In this document: in pieces, positions 1 through 11,521 of the stretch
Position numbering within the stretch: position 1 is the stretch's first letter
Layout: each line of letters begins with the position of its first letter
Assembly (NCBI RefSeq): GCF_003019275.1
Contig: NZ_CP027848.1
Location: forward strand, 1,550,001 to 1,614,000
DNA: 64,000 nucleotides
Origin: Staphylococcus muscae
Lineage (GTDB): Bacteria > Bacillota > Bacilli > Staphylococcales > Staphylococcaceae
Reading direction: 5' to 3'
Notes under the pieces: generated by a model
The model's input: only the letters and a program-made list of their open reading frames with translations
Told to the model about the DNA's origin: nothing
Databases searched by the model: none
Translations under genes and position numbers: made by a program

Positions 1-3000
1 ATACAATCGAATAGCCGGAGATTAAGCGAGAGTGAGTCACGTAGTCTTGGCGAAAGTTGGACATCGGTAAGTGAATCAAGAAGTGCATCGGAAAGCACGT
101 ATATTGAACAGTCTATCAGTGATTTTTATAGCCGTTCACACAGTCAGTATTGTAGTCAATCACTTGCAATTGAAGAGCAGAGCAGCACTTCAAGATCACA
201 AAGCATTTCTATTAGAGAGTCAATGAGTGATGATGCAGCGAATAGTCGTTCTGTATCACTGAGTCAACTATATAGTGAAATTGATTCACGTAATGCTGAT
301 TACTCTCACTCTGTTTCCCAATCTATATCGATTTCTACTGAAGAGAGTGAATACGAATCAGGTAGTCGTCGTTTTAGCGAGATAGACTCAAGAAGTCTTT
401 CATATAGTCAACACCTTTCAGAACAAGACTCTAGAAGTATATCGGAGCGTGATTCAAGCTATGATAGTTATAGTAGAAGTCTTTCGCAACGTGAGTCGTT
501 GATAGATAGTATATCTACAAGTAATTCGCAAAGAGACAGTGAACGCATTAGCGATAGTGTATCGAGAAGTACAAGTCTGTCTAACTCAGAAAGAGACTCA
601 AGAAGCCAATCTGAGCGACAGTCATTAATCAATAGTGTCTCAACAAGTAACTCACAATCTATTAGTGAACGTGATCAATCAATAAGCCAACGCGAGAGTC
701 AAAGTATTTCAGCAAGTACAAGCGCATCATTGGCTGCAAGTGAAAGTGCATCGGCAGCTACAAGTAGAAGTACATCATTGTCTGACAGTACAAGTGTCTC
801 ACTTGCTGCGAGTGAAAGTGCATCAATCTCAGCAATTAAATCAACATCTGTATCAACTAGTGAAAGTATATCCGCGTCATCAAGTGCGAGCTTGAGTACA
901 TCTATTTCAACAAGTGGAAGTAAATCACTATCTGAAAGTATCAGTGCATTGGAGTCTGTGAGCAGTTCAATTAGTGCGAGCACAAGTAGCTCAATCAGCC
1001 AATCCACAAGCACAAGTGCATCAGCATTATTAAGTGATTCAGTGAGCACATCAGCAAGTGCAAGTAAGTCATTATCTGAAAGTATCAGCGCATTAGAATC
1101 TGTGAGTCGCTCAGCAAGTGTGAATACAAGTGACTCAATTAGCCGTTCAACAAGTACAAGTGCATCAGCATCATTAAGTGATTCAACAAGCAAATCGGCA
1201 AGCGCAAGTAAATCATTGTCAGAGAAGGAAAGTACGTCAACATCGTTGAGTACAAGAGAAAGTGAATCAGTTTCAGGAAGTAAATCAGCGAGTGCAAGTA
1301 AATTGCTGTCAGAGAGCGAAAGTACGTCAACATCGTTGAGTACAAGAGAAAGTGAGTCAGTTTCAGGAAGCAAGTCAGCGAGTGTGAGTAAATCGTTATC
1401 AGAAAGCGAAAGTACGTCAACATCGTTGAGCACGAGAGAAAGTGAGTCAGTTTCAGGAAGCAAGTCAGCGAGTGCAAGTAAATCATTGTCAGAGAGCGAA
1501 AGTACGTCAACATCGTTGAGTACAAGAGAAAGTGAATCAGTTTCAGGAAGCAAATCAGCGAGTGCAAGCAAATTGTTGTCAGAGAGCGAATCAACATCAG
1601 CGAGTATCTCAACATCTGAAAGTAACTCAGAAAATGTAAGAAGAAACTCAATAAGTGCGAGTGAGTCAACCTCCGAAAGTGAAAGGGTATCAACATCAAT
1701 AAGAGATTCTATATCGACAAGTGAGAGTAACTCAGCATCGTTGAGAAATTCCGAATCAACGAGTGAAAGCACATCAATTTCAGTAAGAAATTCGATGGAA
1801 GCCAGTAATTCGGTATCAGCCAGTGAAAGAGACTCAGCATCATTAAGAGACTCTGAATCAGTAAGTGAGAGAGACTCGATATCATTAAGAGAATCAGTGT
1901 CGACAAGCGAAAGTACATCGTTATCGATTAGCGTAAGAGAGAGCGAATCAGTTTCAGGAAGTAAGTCAGCAAGCTTAATTAAGTCGTTGTCAGAAAGTGA
2001 GTCAACTTCAGCGAGTATCTCAACATCCGAAAGCAACTCAGAAAATGTAAGAAGAAACTCAATAAGTGCGAGCGAATCGACAAGCGAAAGTGAAAGAGTA
2101 TCAACATCAACAAGTGAGAGTAACTTAGCATCAATGAGAGGCTCAGAATCTGTAAGTACAAGTACATCAATTTCGGCAAGCAATTCGGTATCAGTCAGTG
2201 AAAGAGACTCATCATCGTTGAGAGACTCAGTATCAACAAGTGAAAGTACGTCGTTATCGATCAGCGCAAGAGAAAGTGAATCAGTTTCAGGAAGCAAATC
2301 AGTGAGTGCAAGCAAATCCTTGTCAGAGAGCGAATCAACATCAGCGAGTATCTCAACATCTGAAAGTAACTCAGAAAATATAAGAAGAAACTCAATAAGT
2401 GCGAGTGAGTCAACGTCCGAAAGTGAAAGAGTATCAACATCAACAAGTGAGAGTAATTCGACGTCAATAAGAGACTCTGAATCTATAAGTGAAAGTACAT
2501 CAACTTCAGCAAGAAATTCAGAAAGTGTTGAGAGAGATTCAGTTTCAGCAAGTGAGAGCGAATCAACGTCGTTAAGAAATTCTGAATCGATAAGAAATTC
2601 AGAGTCGTTGAGAGAATCAGTGTCGACAAGCGAAAGTACATCGTTATCGATCAGCACAAGAGAAAGTGAATCGGTTTCGGGAAGTAAATCGGCGAGCGCA
2701 AGCAAATTGTTGTCAGAGAGCGAATCAACATCCGCAAGTAACTCAGAAAATGTAAGAAGAAACTCAATAAGTGCGAGTGAGTCAACAAGTGAAAGTGAAA
2801 GGGTATCAACATCAATAAGAGATTCGATATCGATAAGTGAGAGTAACTCAGCATCGTTGAGAAATTCCGAATCAACGAGTGAAAGCACATCAATTTCAGT
2901 AAGAAATTCGATGGAAGCCAGTAATTCGGTATCAGTCAGTGAAAGAGATTCAGCATCGTTGAGAGACTCTGAATCAATAAGAGATTCGATATCAACAAGT

Positions 3001-6000
3001 GAGAGTAACTCGGCATCGTTAAGAGACTCTGAGTCATTGAGAGACTCATCATCAATAAGAAACTCTGAGTCAGTAAGTGAAAGTAATTCTGTATCGTTAA
3101 GGAATTCGGAATCAATGAGAGACTCTGAGTCAGCGATTGAAAGCAATTCAATATCAATAAGAGATTCGGTATCAACAAGTGAGAGTAACTCAGTATCGTT
3201 GAGAGAATCAGAGTCATTAAGAGACTCATCATCAACAAGTGAGAGCAATTCGACGTCAATAAGAAACTCTGAATCAGTAAGGGAAAGTGCATCAATTTCA
3301 GCAAGCAATTCAACATCAGTAAGTAACTCAGAAAATGTTGAGAGAGATTCGATATCAGCGAGTGAAAGTGAATCAACATCATTAAGAGACTCTGAATCAA
3401 TAAGAGATTCGACATCAGTAAGTAACTCAGAAAATATTGAGAGAGATTCAGTATCAGCGAGTGAAAGCGAATCAACATCGTTAAGAGAATCCGAGTTGTT
3501 GAGAGACTCGTCATCAACAAGCGAGAGCAATTCGACATCAATAAGAAACTCTGAATCAGTAAGTGAAAGTGCATCAGTTTCAGGAAGTATTTCGACATCA
3601 GTTAGTAACTCAGAAAATGTTGAGAGAGATTCGGTATCAACGAGCGAAAGCGAATCAACATCGTCAAGAAACTCTGAGTCAACAAGCGAAAGCATATCAG
3701 TTTCAGTAAGTGCTTCAACATCAGTAAGTAACTCAGAAAATGTTGAGAGAGATTCGGTTTCAGCGAGTGAAAGCAATTCAATATCAATAAGAGATTCGGT
3801 ATCAACAAGTGAGAGTAACTCAGCATCGTTAAGAGAATCCGAGTCATTGAGAGACTCATCATCAATAAGCGAGAGTAATTCGACGTCAATAAGAGACTCT
3901 GAATCTATAAGTGAAAGCGCATCAGTGTCAGTAAGTAATTCGACATCAGCAAGTAACTCAGAAAATATTGAGAGAGATTCAATTTCAGTGAGTGAAAGCG
4001 AGTCAACATCGTTAAGGAATTCGGAATCAATGAGAGACTCAGTATCGACAAGCGAGAGCACATCAATTTCAGCAAGCAACTCAACATCAGTAAGAGATTC
4101 CGAGTCGTTGAGAAATTCAGTATCGACAAGCGAGAGCACATCAATTTCAGTAAGCAACTCAACATCAGCAAGCAACTCAGAAAATATTGAGAGAGAATCA
4201 ATTTCAGTGAGTGAAAGCGAGTCAACATCGTTAAGAGAATCAGAGTCATTAAGAGACTCATCATCAACAAGTGAGAGCAATTCGACGTCAATAAGAAACT
4301 CTGAATCTATAAGTGAAAGTGCATCAGTTTCAGGAAGTATTTCGACATCAGTAAGTAACTCAACATCGTTAAGAGACTCCGAGTCGTTGAGAGACTCAAA
4401 CTCAGCCAGCGAGAGCACATCGATTTCAGCAAGTAACTCAACATCAGTAAGAGACTCCGAATCAATAAGAGATTCGATATCAGCGAGTGAAAGTGAATCG
4501 ACGTCGTTAAGAGACTCCGAGTCATTGAGAGACTCGTCATCAACAAGCGAGAGTAATTCGACGTCAATAAGAAACTCTGAATCAGTAAGGGAAAGTGCAT
4601 CAGTTTCAGGAAGCACTTCAACATCAGTAAGTAACTCAGAAAATGTTGAGAGAGATTCGTTATCAGCGAGCGAAAGTGAATCAACGTCGTCAAGAAACTC
4701 TGAGTCAACAAGCGAGAGTACATCAATTTCTGTAAGTACTTCAACATCGTTAAGAGAATCAGAGTCATTGAGAGACTTATCATCAATAAGCGAGAGTAAT
4801 TCGATATCAATAAGAAATTCTGAATCAGTAAGTGGAAGTGCATCAGTTTCAGGAAGTAATTCGACATCAGTAAGCAATTCAGAAAGTGTTGAGAGAGATT
4901 CAGTATCAGTGAGTGAAAGTGGATCAACGTCGTTAAGAGATTCAGATTCATTGAGAGATTCAGTATCAACAAGTGAGAGTAGCTCAGCATCGTTAAGAGA
5001 ATCTGAGTCATTGAGAGACTCATCATCAATAAGCGAGAGTAATTCGACATCAATAAGAAACTCTGAATCAGTAAGGGAAAGTGCATCAGTTTCAGGAAGT
5101 ATTTCAACATCAGTAAGTAACTCAGAAAATGTTGAGAGAGATTCAGTTTCAGCAAGTGAAAGCGAGTCAACATCGTTAAGAGAATCCGAGTCGTTGAGAG
5201 ACTCGTCATCAACAAGCGAGAGCAATTCGACGTCAATAAGAAACTCTGAATCTATCAGTGAAAGTACATCCATTTCAGGAAGTATTTCGACATCAGTAAG
5301 TAACTCAGAAAATATTGAGAGAGATTCAGTATCAGCGAGTGAAAGCGAATCAACATCGTTAAGAGAATCCGAGTCGTTGAGAGACTCGTCATCAACAAGC
5401 GAGAGCAATTCGACATCAATAAGAAAATCTGAATCAGTAAGTGGAAGTGCATCAGTTTCAGCAAGTGAAAGCGAATCAACATCGTTAAGAGATTCCGAGT
5501 CATTGAGAAACTCAAACTCAGCCAGTGAGAGCACATCAACATCAGTAAGTAACTCAGAAAATATTGAGAGAGATTCAGTATCAGTGAGTGAAAGCGAGTC
5601 AACATCGTTAAGAGACTCAGGGTCGTTGAGAGACTCAAACTCAGCCAGCGAAAGTACATCAATTTTAGTAAGCAATTCAACATCAGTAAGTAACTCGTTA
5701 TCAATAAGTGAAAGTAATTCAGCATCAGTAAGTGATTCTTTATCGATAAGCGACTCAGTATCGTTAAGCACATCGATATTGATTAGTGATGTTACGACAA
5801 ATTCATTGGCACCAACGAATAGTTTCCGCATAGCGCCACATGCACCGTCATTGGCACCGATTAGCCACTCGGATTCAACTTCAACACATACAAGTGAGTC
5901 CAAGTTGCCAAGTAACTCGGTATCGCCAAGTAACTCAATATCCATGAGTAAATCGGTTCATACGAGTGAGTCGTTATTACATGTGCCACCAACAGATAGC

Positions 6001-6192
6001 TTAGTCACGAAAGATGTACCAAAAGTAGAAGAACCTGTCAAAGAACCTGCCAAAGTGCCGGTCAAAGAACAACTTCCTGATACAGGTCAAGTGGCATCTT
6101 CTAACCATATAAGTATGATGGGTGCAATTGCTGCAATGCTTGGTGGATTAGGTTTCATGAAACGATCTAGAAAAGATGAACATCAAGAGTAG
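1..6192 (+). CDS. Giant serine-rich repeat (SRR) wall-anchored adhesin, 5' end outside the window
   Basis: The frame is open from the first base, so at least 2063 codons are present and the signal peptide and ligand-binding region lie upstream. The first 230 or so codons are serine-rich but irregular, with many Tyr, Asp, Glu, Arg and one Cys. From about codon 235 to 1925 the protein is Ser-X dipeptides interleaved with blocks such as [16 protein letters not shown] and SENVERDS. The C-terminus has a linker with VKEPAK-type repeats, an LPDTG sortase motif at codon 2025, a hydrophobic span and a positively charged tail. Proteins of this class (SraP, GspB) are O-glycosylated in the cytoplasm and exported by the accessory Sec system, whose genes follow directly. 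The high Arg/Asp/Glu content between serines is unusual against the Ser-Ala/Ser-Thr repeats I know. The gene symbol (sraP-like) is left open because the N-terminal domains are not visible. Confidence 0.93.
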   Translation: MQSNSRRLSESESRSLGESWTSVSESRSASESTYIEQSISDFYSRSHSQYCSQSLAIEEQSSTSRSQSISIRESMSDDAANSRSVSLSQLYSEIDSRNADYSHSVSQSISISTEESEYESGSRRFSEIDSRSLSYSQHLSEQDSRSISERDSSYDSYSRSLSQRESLIDSISTSNSQRDSERISDSVSRSTSLSNSERDSRSQSERQSLINSVSTSNSQSISERDQSISQRESQSISASTSASLAASESASAATSRSTSLSDSTSVSLAASESASISAIKSTSVSTSESISASSSASLSTSISTSGSKSLSESISALESVSSSISASTSSSISQSTSTSASALLSDSVSTSASASKSLSESISALESVSRSASVNTSDSISRSTSTSASASLSDSTSKSASASKSLSEKESTSTSLSTRESESVSGSKSASASKLLSESESTSTSLSTRESESVSGSKSASVSKSLSESESTSTSLSTRESESVSGSKSASASKSLSESESTSTSLSTRESESVSGSKSASASKLLSESESTSASISTSESNSENVRRNSISASESTSESERVSTSIRDSISTSESNSASLRNSESTSESTSISVRNSMEASNSVSASERDSASLRDSESVSERDSISLRESVSTSESTSLSISVRESESVSGSKSASLIKSLSESESTSASISTSESNSENVRRNSISASESTSESERVSTSTSESNLASMRGSESVSTSTSISASNSVSVSERDSSSLRDSVSTSESTSLSISARESESVSGSKSVSASKSLSESESTSASISTSESNSENIRRNSISASESTSESERVSTSTSESNSTSIRDSESISESTSTSARNSESVERDSVSASESESTSLRNSESIRNSESLRESVSTSESTSLSISTRESESVSGSKSASASKLLSESESTSASNSENVRRNSISASESTSESERVSTSIRDSISISESNSASLRNSESTSESTSISVRNSMEASNSVSVSERDSASLRDSESIRDSISTSESNSASLRDSESLRDSSSIRNSESVSESNSVSLRNSESMRDSESAIESNSISIRDSVSTSESNSVSLRESESLRDSSSTSESNSTSIRNSESVRESASISASNSTSVSNSENVERDSISASESESTSLRDSESIRDSTSVSNSENIERDSVSASESESTSLRESELLRDSSSTSESNSTSIRNSESVSESASVSGSISTSVSNSENVERDSVSTSESESTSSRNSESTSESISVSVSASTSVSNSENVERDSVSASESNSISIRDSVSTSESNSASLRESESLRDSSSISESNSTSIRDSESISESASVSVSNSTSASNSENIERDSISVSESESTSLRNSESMRDSVSTSESTSISASNSTSVRDSESLRNSVSTSESTSISVSNSTSASNSENIERESISVSESESTSLRESESLRDSSSTSESNSTSIRNSESISESASVSGSISTSVSNSTSLRDSESLRDSNSASESTSISASNSTSVRDSESIRDSISASESESTSLRDSESLRDSSSTSESNSTSIRNSESVRESASVSGSTSTSVSNSENVERDSLSASESESTSSRNSESTSESTSISVSTSTSLRESESLRDLSSISESNSISIRNSESVSGSASVSGSNSTSVSNSESVERDSVSVSESGSTSLRDSDSLRDSVSTSESSSASLRESESLRDSSSISESNSTSIRNSESVRESASVSGSISTSVSNSENVERDSVSASESESTSLRESESLRDSSSTSESNSTSIRNSESISESTSISGSISTSVSNSENIERDSVSASESESTSLRESESLRDSSSTSESNSTSIRKSESVSGSASVSASESESTSLRDSESLRNSNSASESTSTSVSNSENIERDSVSVSESESTSLRDSGSLRDSNSASESTSILVSNSTSVSNSLSISESNSASVSDSLSISDSVSLSTSILISDVTTNSLAPTNSFRIAPHAPSLAPISHSDSTSTHTSESKLPSNSVSPSNSISMSKSVHTSESLLHVPPTDSLVTKDVPKVEEPVKEPAKVPVKEQLPDTGQVASSNHISMMGAIAAMLGGLGFMKRSRKDEHQE
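700..5775 (+). repeat. Low-complexity serine-rich coding repeat region
   Basis: About 5 kb encodes almost only Ser alternating with Thr, Ala, Glu, Asn, Arg, Asp, Ile, Leu and Val. Longer modules recur irregularly, for example [20 protein letters not shown] near 3210, 3500, 4250, 4530, 5200 and 5380. All serine codon classes are mixed, which keeps DNA identity below protein similarity. This is the substrate region for glycosylation by GtfA/GtfB. Confidence 0.9.
1219..1590 (+). repeat. Four near-identical 90-nt tandem repeats inside the SRR gene
   Basis: A unit beginning AGTACGTCAACATCG recurs at 1231, 1321, 1411 and 1501, exactly 90 nt apart. Each unit encodes 30 residues, starting [18 protein letters not shown] and ending with a SLSESE-type block. 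The copies differ at only a few positions, so recent duplication or gene conversion is likely. The element should be prone to length change by slippage or recombination. Confidence 0.85.
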
Positions 6193-6240
6193 TAGACAAG
6201 ATTATAAGTAAGAAAACATGCGTTAAAGAGGCAGAGAGTT

Positions 6241-6272
6241 GGGGCAAAAAATCAATATCAAGTTTTTGCCCC
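6241..6272 (+). terminator. Hairpin between the SRR gene and secY2
   Basis: The arms GGGGCAAAAA (6241-6250) and TTTTTGCCCC (6263-6272) are a perfect 10-bp inverted repeat with a 12-nt loop. No T-run follows, so termination may be partial, or the element may be an mRNA-processing or stabilising hairpin that sets the SRR-to-secretion ratio. It lies in a frame that could extend secY2 upstream, which argues against that longer start. Confidence 0.6.
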
Positions 6273-6316
6273 ACTCCGACTGTCTCTTTGACATCATGTT
6301 AAAAAAGAGGTCTAAA

Positions 6317-7540
6317 GTGAAAAAGAATTTATTACATCGTATTTTTTATCAATACGAATATAAAGTTGTTTATAAAAGAGCAGCGTTTACGTTGTTTATT
6401 TTATTGATATACATATTAGGTAGCCATGTGACGATTGTAGATGAATCGAGTGTACGAGTGTATAATCAGTCATTTTATCGTCTGGCGATTTCGAATGTGG
6501 GTGGCAATATCAACACTTTGAATATATTCACATTGGGGTTGGGGCCATGGTTGACGGCATTGGTGCTCTTAATGTTATGGCGCTACCGCAATAGTGAGAA
6601 GATGTTGCATCAAACACGTCGAGAACAACACTGTCAAGAAAAGTGGTTGACGCTTATTTTTAGTCTTATACAAGGCTATTTTGTCATTCATCAATATATA
6701 CGTGACGAACAGTTAGAGAAGGTCAATGTATGGATGTTGTTACTTATTCTTGTTACAGGGGCAATGATGCTCATCTGGCTGGCAGATCAAAATGTGCGAT
6801 ATGGCATAGCAGGCGCGATGCCCATTGTGTTGATAAGTATTATTAGAACGCTTTTTCATCAGAAGGTGTCTACTTTTTCAATGGATAGACATATGATGTT
6901 TTTCGTTATTGGAGCGATTGTGATAGTTATGATCATCTTGTTATTCCTAGAATTAGTAGAGTACCGTCTGTCATATTACAACATCATGCAAGTAGAACAA
7001 ACACAGCTGTCATCATTTGTTGCTTGGAAGTTGAATCCAGCAGGTAGTATTACGATTATGATGAGTTTGTCTGTTTATATTCTGATCAATAGTTTGCTGA
7101 ATATGGCGATGTTTTTTCTAACTGGAACGTTTGAAAACATATCACTAACGCAGCTTAGTCATCCGATAGGAGTTACGCTATATATCGTGATACAGATTCT
7201 GTTGGGGTATGGACTCTCACGTTTGCTCATTAATACGAAGCAAAAGTCAAAGGAGTTCCTGAAAGGCGGACATTATTTTGAAGGTATTTCGCCGGGTGTA
7301 GATACTGAAGTGTATCTTCATGAAAGGGCACGTATTATCTGTTGGACAGGGTCACTTATTGTTGGATTGATTATGGGTATACCACTCTACCTATCATTAA
7401 TGTTGCCACATCTGTCACAACAAGTTTATTTTGCGATTCAATTTATGATTTTGATGTACATCGGTATGAATATCGCAGAGACGATTCGGACCTATTTCTA
7501 TTTCGATAAATATCAGCAGTTTTTAACAAAATATTGGTAA
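6317..7540 (+). CDS. secY2: Accessory Sec translocase channel SecY2
   Basis: SecY2 is the dedicated membrane channel that exports the glycosylated SRR adhesin, working with SecA2 and the Asp proteins. The product has about ten hydrophobic segments across roughly 408 residues, as expected for a short SecY paralogue. I choose GTG 6317 because AAGAGG lies 6 nt upstream and the protein then opens VKKNLLHRIFYQYEYKVVYK, matching the remembered YEYKxxYKR start of staphylococcal SecY2. In-frame starts at 6296 (ATG) and 6239 (TTG) are possible; the latter would translate through the hairpin. It is first of a seven-gene block with tight overlaps, directly after the SRR gene. The family assignment is firm; the start is less so. 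Confidence 0.9.
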   Translation: MKKNLLHRIFYQYEYKVVYKRAAFTLFILLIYILGSHVTIVDESSVRVYNQSFYRLAISNVGGNINTLNIFTLGLGPWLTALVLLMLWRYRNSEKMLHQTRREQHCQEKWLTLIFSLIQGYFVIHQYIRDEQLEKVNVWMLLLILVTGAMMLIWLADQNVRYGIAGAMPIVLISIIRTLFHQKVSTFSMDRHMMFFVIGAIVIVMIILLFLELVEYRLSYYNIMQVEQTQLSSFVAWKLNPAGSITIMMSLSVYILINSLLNMAMFFLTGTFENISLTQLSHPIGVTLYIVIQILLGYGLSRLLINTKQKSKEFLKGGHYFEGISPGVDTEVYLHERARIICWTGSLIVGLIMGIPLYLSLMLPHLSQQVYFAIQFMILMYIGMNIAETIRTYFYFDKYQQFLTKYW

Positions 7541-7550
7541 GGAGCTTAAG

Positions 7551-9110
7551 ATGAAGTATTTTATACCGGCTTGGTATGATGCGCAGCGTTGGTGGCAGAG
7601 TAATGCAAAGCCACTCATCCATAGACGGACTGTGACTGCCTTCGATGATATGATCAGTCTCATGTCGATGCATCGTAAAAATAAAAGCCCGTTTCAATTA
7701 ATCATACCCAATTATGCACCGGATTTACGCACATTTCTACATCGATATGATCTTTATGATGTGACGTATTGGTCTGTCTTTGATGCCATTCAAGGTTTTA
7801 CTCATCGTACACCTCGTGCGGTGGATTATCGTGAGTTAGATTGGCCAGAAGGGACGGAGTTTTTGCACCTTTCTCAAATGATACGTGCCTATATGCCGAA
7901 TAATATGTACGCTAATGTTCACTTCAACCAAGATGGCTATGTGATTTGGATAGAGGTGTTTCAACAAAATATCCGACGATATCGTTATTTGATTGATGAC
8001 CGTGGTTTTGTATCGAGTGTCATCTATTTCGATGAGTCTGGTGAAGATTTGCAACAACGTTACCTTACAGGTGAGGGTGATTGGATCTTACAGGAGTGTT
8101 TGAAGTCAGGCAGTGTCATAGTGAACGGTCGATACCAAGATTATTTTAAACACAATCAATATCAATCAATGACATCAGTGATTCATGAATATTTGAAGTC
8201 ATATTGTACAACGGTACTTGAAGCGGATGATGTCGTTATTGCGGCGGCAGATAAGCGACATCAACAGATGATTATATCGTTGTTCGAACTGCATAAGCTC
8301 TGTTTTTCTGTATTTCAACAACGAGAGTATCTAGATGAACGGACATTACCACATGCTGCTTCTGACATTTATTGGTTAGTGGATACTCTTGAAAATGAGC
8401 GAGTATTAACAGCGCATCAAGCAGTTGTGCAAATGAAACATCCTATCATGCGTGTGACACCTTTTGATGTTCAAACGATGTCGAACATTAGTAGTCAACT
8501 ACATGAAACGTATATTGGTGTATGGTTAGATATTGAAGATGAAGCAATGTGTCAACAGATGTGGTCACAACTAGTGGGTTATCTTGAACAAGACGACACT
8601 TTACGCTTAACACTATTAACGAAAAAGAAAATACATGCACATCCACAATGGATACATGAAGCAATCGCACGTGTGAATAGACAATTAAACGCACAGAATA
8701 CGGTTTCTGAAACAGAAGCAGATTTAATGGAACAACCAGAACCGATTGATTATGTCAAAATGAAGTATTTACCATTCGAATCTGATTTGATTGAAGCAAT
8801 TTCAACATTACGTGTTGTTGTCGATTTGTCCCAAGAACCGGACCTATACTTACAAATCTGCTGTTTAAGTGCAGGGCTTCCACAAATTAATAGGATTACA
8901 ACGGATTATGTCACACACGGGATGAATGGTTGTGTAGTAGCAGATGAGACAGAGCTTGTTGCAGCATTAGATGTGTATTTAAAACATCTTAAAAATTGGA
9001 ATCAAAGTTATGCCTATGCGATGAAGTTAGCAAAGCAATATACGTCAGATAAGATTATTGCGCAGTTAGATGGATTGATAGAAGGTGAAACAGATGGCAC
9101 GACAATTTAA
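7551..9110 (+). CDS. asp1: Accessory Sec protein Asp1
   Basis: Asp1 is a cytoplasmic component of the accessory Sec complex needed for SRR adhesin export; family members have a glycosyltransferase-B-like fold without proven transferase activity and bind the glycosylated substrate with Asp2 and Asp3. This protein has 519 residues, near the usual size of about 520, and no signal peptide. It begins MKYFIPAWYDAQRWWQSN, the typical Asp1 opening. TAAGGAGCTTAAG precedes the ATG and gives a good ribosome-binding site. It lies 10 bp after secY2 and its last codons overlap asp2, so translational coupling is likely. Identification rests on family resemblance and its fixed place in the secY2-asp1-asp2-asp3-secA2 order. 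Confidence 0.9.
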   Translation: MKYFIPAWYDAQRWWQSNAKPLIHRRTVTAFDDMISLMSMHRKNKSPFQLIIPNYAPDLRTFLHRYDLYDVTYWSVFDAIQGFTHRTPRAVDYRELDWPEGTEFLHLSQMIRAYMPNNMYANVHFNQDGYVIWIEVFQQNIRRYRYLIDDRGFVSSVIYFDESGEDLQQRYLTGEGDWILQECLKSGSVIVNGRYQDYFKHNQYQSMTSVIHEYLKSYCTTVLEADDVVIAAADKRHQQMIISLFELHKLCFSVFQQREYLDERTLPHAASDIYWLVDTLENERVLTAHQAVVQMKHPIMRVTPFDVQTMSNISSQLHETYIGVWLDIEDEAMCQQMWSQLVGYLEQDDTLRLTLLTKKKIHAHPQWIHEAIARVNRQLNAQNTVSETEADLMEQPEPIDYVKMKYLPFESDLIEAISTLRVVVDLSQEPDLYLQICCLSAGLPQINRITTDYVTHGMNGCVVADETELVAALDVYLKHLKNWNQSYAYAMKLAKQYTSDKIIAQLDGLIEGETDGTTI

Positions 9111-10632
9111 AGTGTTACAGATTGGTGGTATAGATGAGACGACGTATTTCATACCACAAAAGGATACAGAATGGCATTTTATACCATCGATAGAAGGGGT
9201 GAGTGACATCGATGCGTTGGCAGAGTGGAAGCCATTCGACCTAATTTACGTTCAAGCGCCCTATTCAGAGATGTTAATGACAGTTTTCGAACGTTATAGT
9301 GAACCTTATTCAACGTATATTGATCAAATGTATTGGAATGAACAGTTCAAAAATCATTCACTCATTCAGCAAAAAGTCATTCGTCCATTCGTTTATCAAG
9401 ATGACAGTGATAGACATCGTAAGTTGAAGGCTGTCGCATTTCCCGGGCAATATGGGGATAAAGTTTCGCCCATTCAATGTCAGGTGAATGCTGACTTCAA
9501 AGGGGCTAGTCATTATGAGGGCAACGATGTGTTAGTCGTTCAAGGAGAGTTTGGTACAGAGATGCGTCCACTACTCTCATGGAAACAAAATCTAATCTAT
9601 GACCATCATAAAATCATACAAATATGGCCTCAGTATACAGTATCGGAAGGTGTCGAAGTTGAGTATGTTTTCCATCTTGTGCCATTTAATTCGAACAATG
9701 AAGTAGATACGGTGTTTGTTCGTCGACAGGATGATTTGAAAGTACCACTGGAGATTTCACCGAGAGAAGAAGATGCGTATATTGTTGTCAGCATGCGTGC
9801 AAAAGGACAAGGTGTTATCCGTGTTGGCGCCATTCATAAACGATGGTCTCGACTTGATATGGGACAGTTTATTTTAGGTGGTGAACGCTATGTGAATGAG
9901 AACACAGATGAATTTATTCACTACTTTAACCCGGGTGATCGCAAGCCACCACTCAATGTATATTTTAGTGGTTATCGCTCTGCGGAAGGATTTGAAGGCT
10001 ATTTTATGATGAATAAACTCCAGTCTCCCTTCATGCTGATTGGAGACCCACGTACAGAAGGTGGTGCTTTTTATCTCGGTTCCGATTCATACGAACAGGC
10101 GATTAAAGATGTTATTCAGAAGCGATTGGACGAACTCGGTTTTCAAAGAGAGGACCTCATCTTGTCAGGATTATCGATGGGATCTTTTGGTGCATTGTAT
10201 TACGGTGCGCAAATGCAACCTGCCGCAGTAGTTGTTGGGAAGCCTTTAGTAAATCTTGGAACTATTGCAGAAAATATGGCACTCGTACGTCCGGAAGACT
10301 TTGGAACAGCCCTTGACGTGATCTATAAAAATACAGGCGACTTGACAGATGAATCACTTACAATGATGAATCAAAAGTTTTGGAATAAGTTTACTCACAC
10401 AGATTTATCGAAGACGACATTTGCGATTTCATACATGGCCCATGACGATTATGACCGACAAGCATTTGATATGATGCTCCCCATTTTAAGCCGACAGCAT
10501 GCACGTGTGATGAGTCGTGGCGTTCCAGGACGTCATAATGATGATTCATCAACCATTACAAGTTGGTTTGTAAATTTCTTTCATATGATTCTGGAGCAAC
10601 AGTTTGGAAGGAGACGTGAAAATGTATCATAA
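9094..10632 (+). CDS. asp2: Accessory Sec protein and carbohydrate O-acetyltransferase Asp2
   Basis: Asp2 has two known roles: assembly with Asp1/Asp3 for export, and acetylation of GlcNAc on the SRR glycoprotein through an alpha/beta-hydrolase-like C-terminal domain. The nucleophile motif GLSMGSFGA is visible with Ser at about residue 361, and a candidate catalytic His lies in GRHNDD near residue 481. The N-terminal part (KVLQIGG...) is the docking region. I choose ATG 9094, with AAGGTG 6 nt upstream, over an in-frame GTG at 9085. The gene overlaps the end of asp1 by 17 nt and the start of asp3 by 11 nt, giving 512 residues, close to the family norm of about 500-520. Confidence 0.9.
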   Translation: MARQFKVLQIGGIDETTYFIPQKDTEWHFIPSIEGVSDIDALAEWKPFDLIYVQAPYSEMLMTVFERYSEPYSTYIDQMYWNEQFKNHSLIQQKVIRPFVYQDDSDRHRKLKAVAFPGQYGDKVSPIQCQVNADFKGASHYEGNDVLVVQGEFGTEMRPLLSWKQNLIYDHHKIIQIWPQYTVSEGVEVEYVFHLVPFNSNNEVDTVFVRRQDDLKVPLEISPREEDAYIVVSMRAKGQGVIRVGAIHKRWSRLDMGQFILGGERYVNENTDEFIHYFNPGDRKPPLNVYFSGYRSAEGFEGYFMMNKLQSPFMLIGDPRTEGGAFYLGSDSYEQAIKDVIQKRLDELGFQREDLILSGLSMGSFGALYYGAQMQPAAVVVGKPLVNLGTIAENMALVRPEDFGTALDVIYKNTGDLTDESLTMMNQKFWNKFTHTDLSKTTFAISYMAHDDYDRQAFDMMLPILSRQHARVMSRGVPGRHNDDSSTITSWFVNFFHMILEQQFGRRRENVS

Positions 10633-11521
10633 AAGTCATGTGATTCGATGGAGAGAGGTTGCATCCGATACGTTTATGTACGGAACACGGCTCATATTTC
10701 ATGAAGGTGAGACGGTGTTTGAAAATGCGCGCATGCCTTCGGGAATCGTGATGCATGCTTGGAAGATGATTACTGATTATACGATGGAGAAAATGGTGCC
10801 ACAGTTGCCGATTTTGAAACATGGTCAAACTTATCGTTTCCGCTTTGATTATGATGTAATACCCGAAGGTCATCTTTATGCGAAAATGATCTTCAAACGA
10901 CGAAACGGGACAGAATTGGAGTCGCTCATCATCAAAAGTAAAGAAATTGTAGTGACATACCCAACAGAAGCTTTTACATATGAATTACAACTGATTAATG
11001 CGGCTGTGACTCAGGTGCATTTTCGATCGATAGAAATCAGTGAGTATGATGAAAATCATAGAAATGAACCAGAACTTTATATTTCTCCCATATATCAAGA
11101 AAGTGCGCATAGCACAGTGATGAATGTCGTTTTTCAGGAATCTGATGGGCTGTCACGAGATGTGATTGCAGGATGGGACAATGTGATTCTCATTGAACAT
11201 TGGGGCTATGATACGCAAGATAAGATTGCCCATTGCTTACGTCCATTACAACAAGGGTATCATCTAAATTTTATTGGTTATGCTCGGCAATCGAATCAAA
11301 TGGCATATACATTAGCAGCAGCTATGGGAGAGACGGCTTGGGTGACTGAAAGTATGCCAGAAAAGGTAACAACAGTGGATGTAAGACAATATGGACGAAC
11401 AGATGTATTTGACTTTCCAATGTCGATTGTCACACCTTTGTTGCAACCGAGTTATCAGCTGCAATATTTGGATATGGAACAGTTGAACGGGGGGACGTAT
11501 GATGAGACGACAGATGGATAA
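10622..11521 (+). CDS. asp3: Accessory Sec protein Asp3
   Basis: Asp3 is the third small accessory component; it binds unglycosylated SRR repeats and holds Asp1/Asp2 and SecA2 together. The product has 299 residues, is soluble, and is rich in beta-forming segments (for example [21 protein letters not shown]), consistent with the carbohydrate-binding-module-like fold reported for Asp3. ATG 10622 follows AAGGAG by 8 nt; a TTG at 10604 in the same frame has no site. It overlaps asp2 and secA2 at its two ends. The identification depends mostly on gene order and its opening segment, since Asp3 sequences are poorly conserved. Confidence 0.83.
   Translation: MYHKSHVIRWREVASDTFMYGTRLIFHEGETVFENARMPSGIVMHAWKMITDYTMEKMVPQLPILKHGQTYRFRFDYDVIPEGHLYAKMIFKRRNGTELESLIIKSKEIVVTYPTEAFTYELQLINAAVTQVHFRSIEISEYDENHRNEPELYISPIYQESAHSTVMNVVFQESDGLSRDVIAGWDNVILIEHWGYDTQDKIAHCLRPLQQGYHLNFIGYARQSNQMAYTLAAAMGETAWVTESMPEKVTTVDVRQYGRTDVFDFPMSIVTPLLQPSYQLQYLDMEQLNGGTYDETTDG

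Noticed and set aside
699..5945. A 1748-residue open frame antisense to the SRR gene, rich in Leu, Ser, Asp and Glu
   Set aside because: It is a by-product of serine codon use in the repeats: the reverse complement of the dominant codons has no stop. There is no ribosome site, domain or signal.
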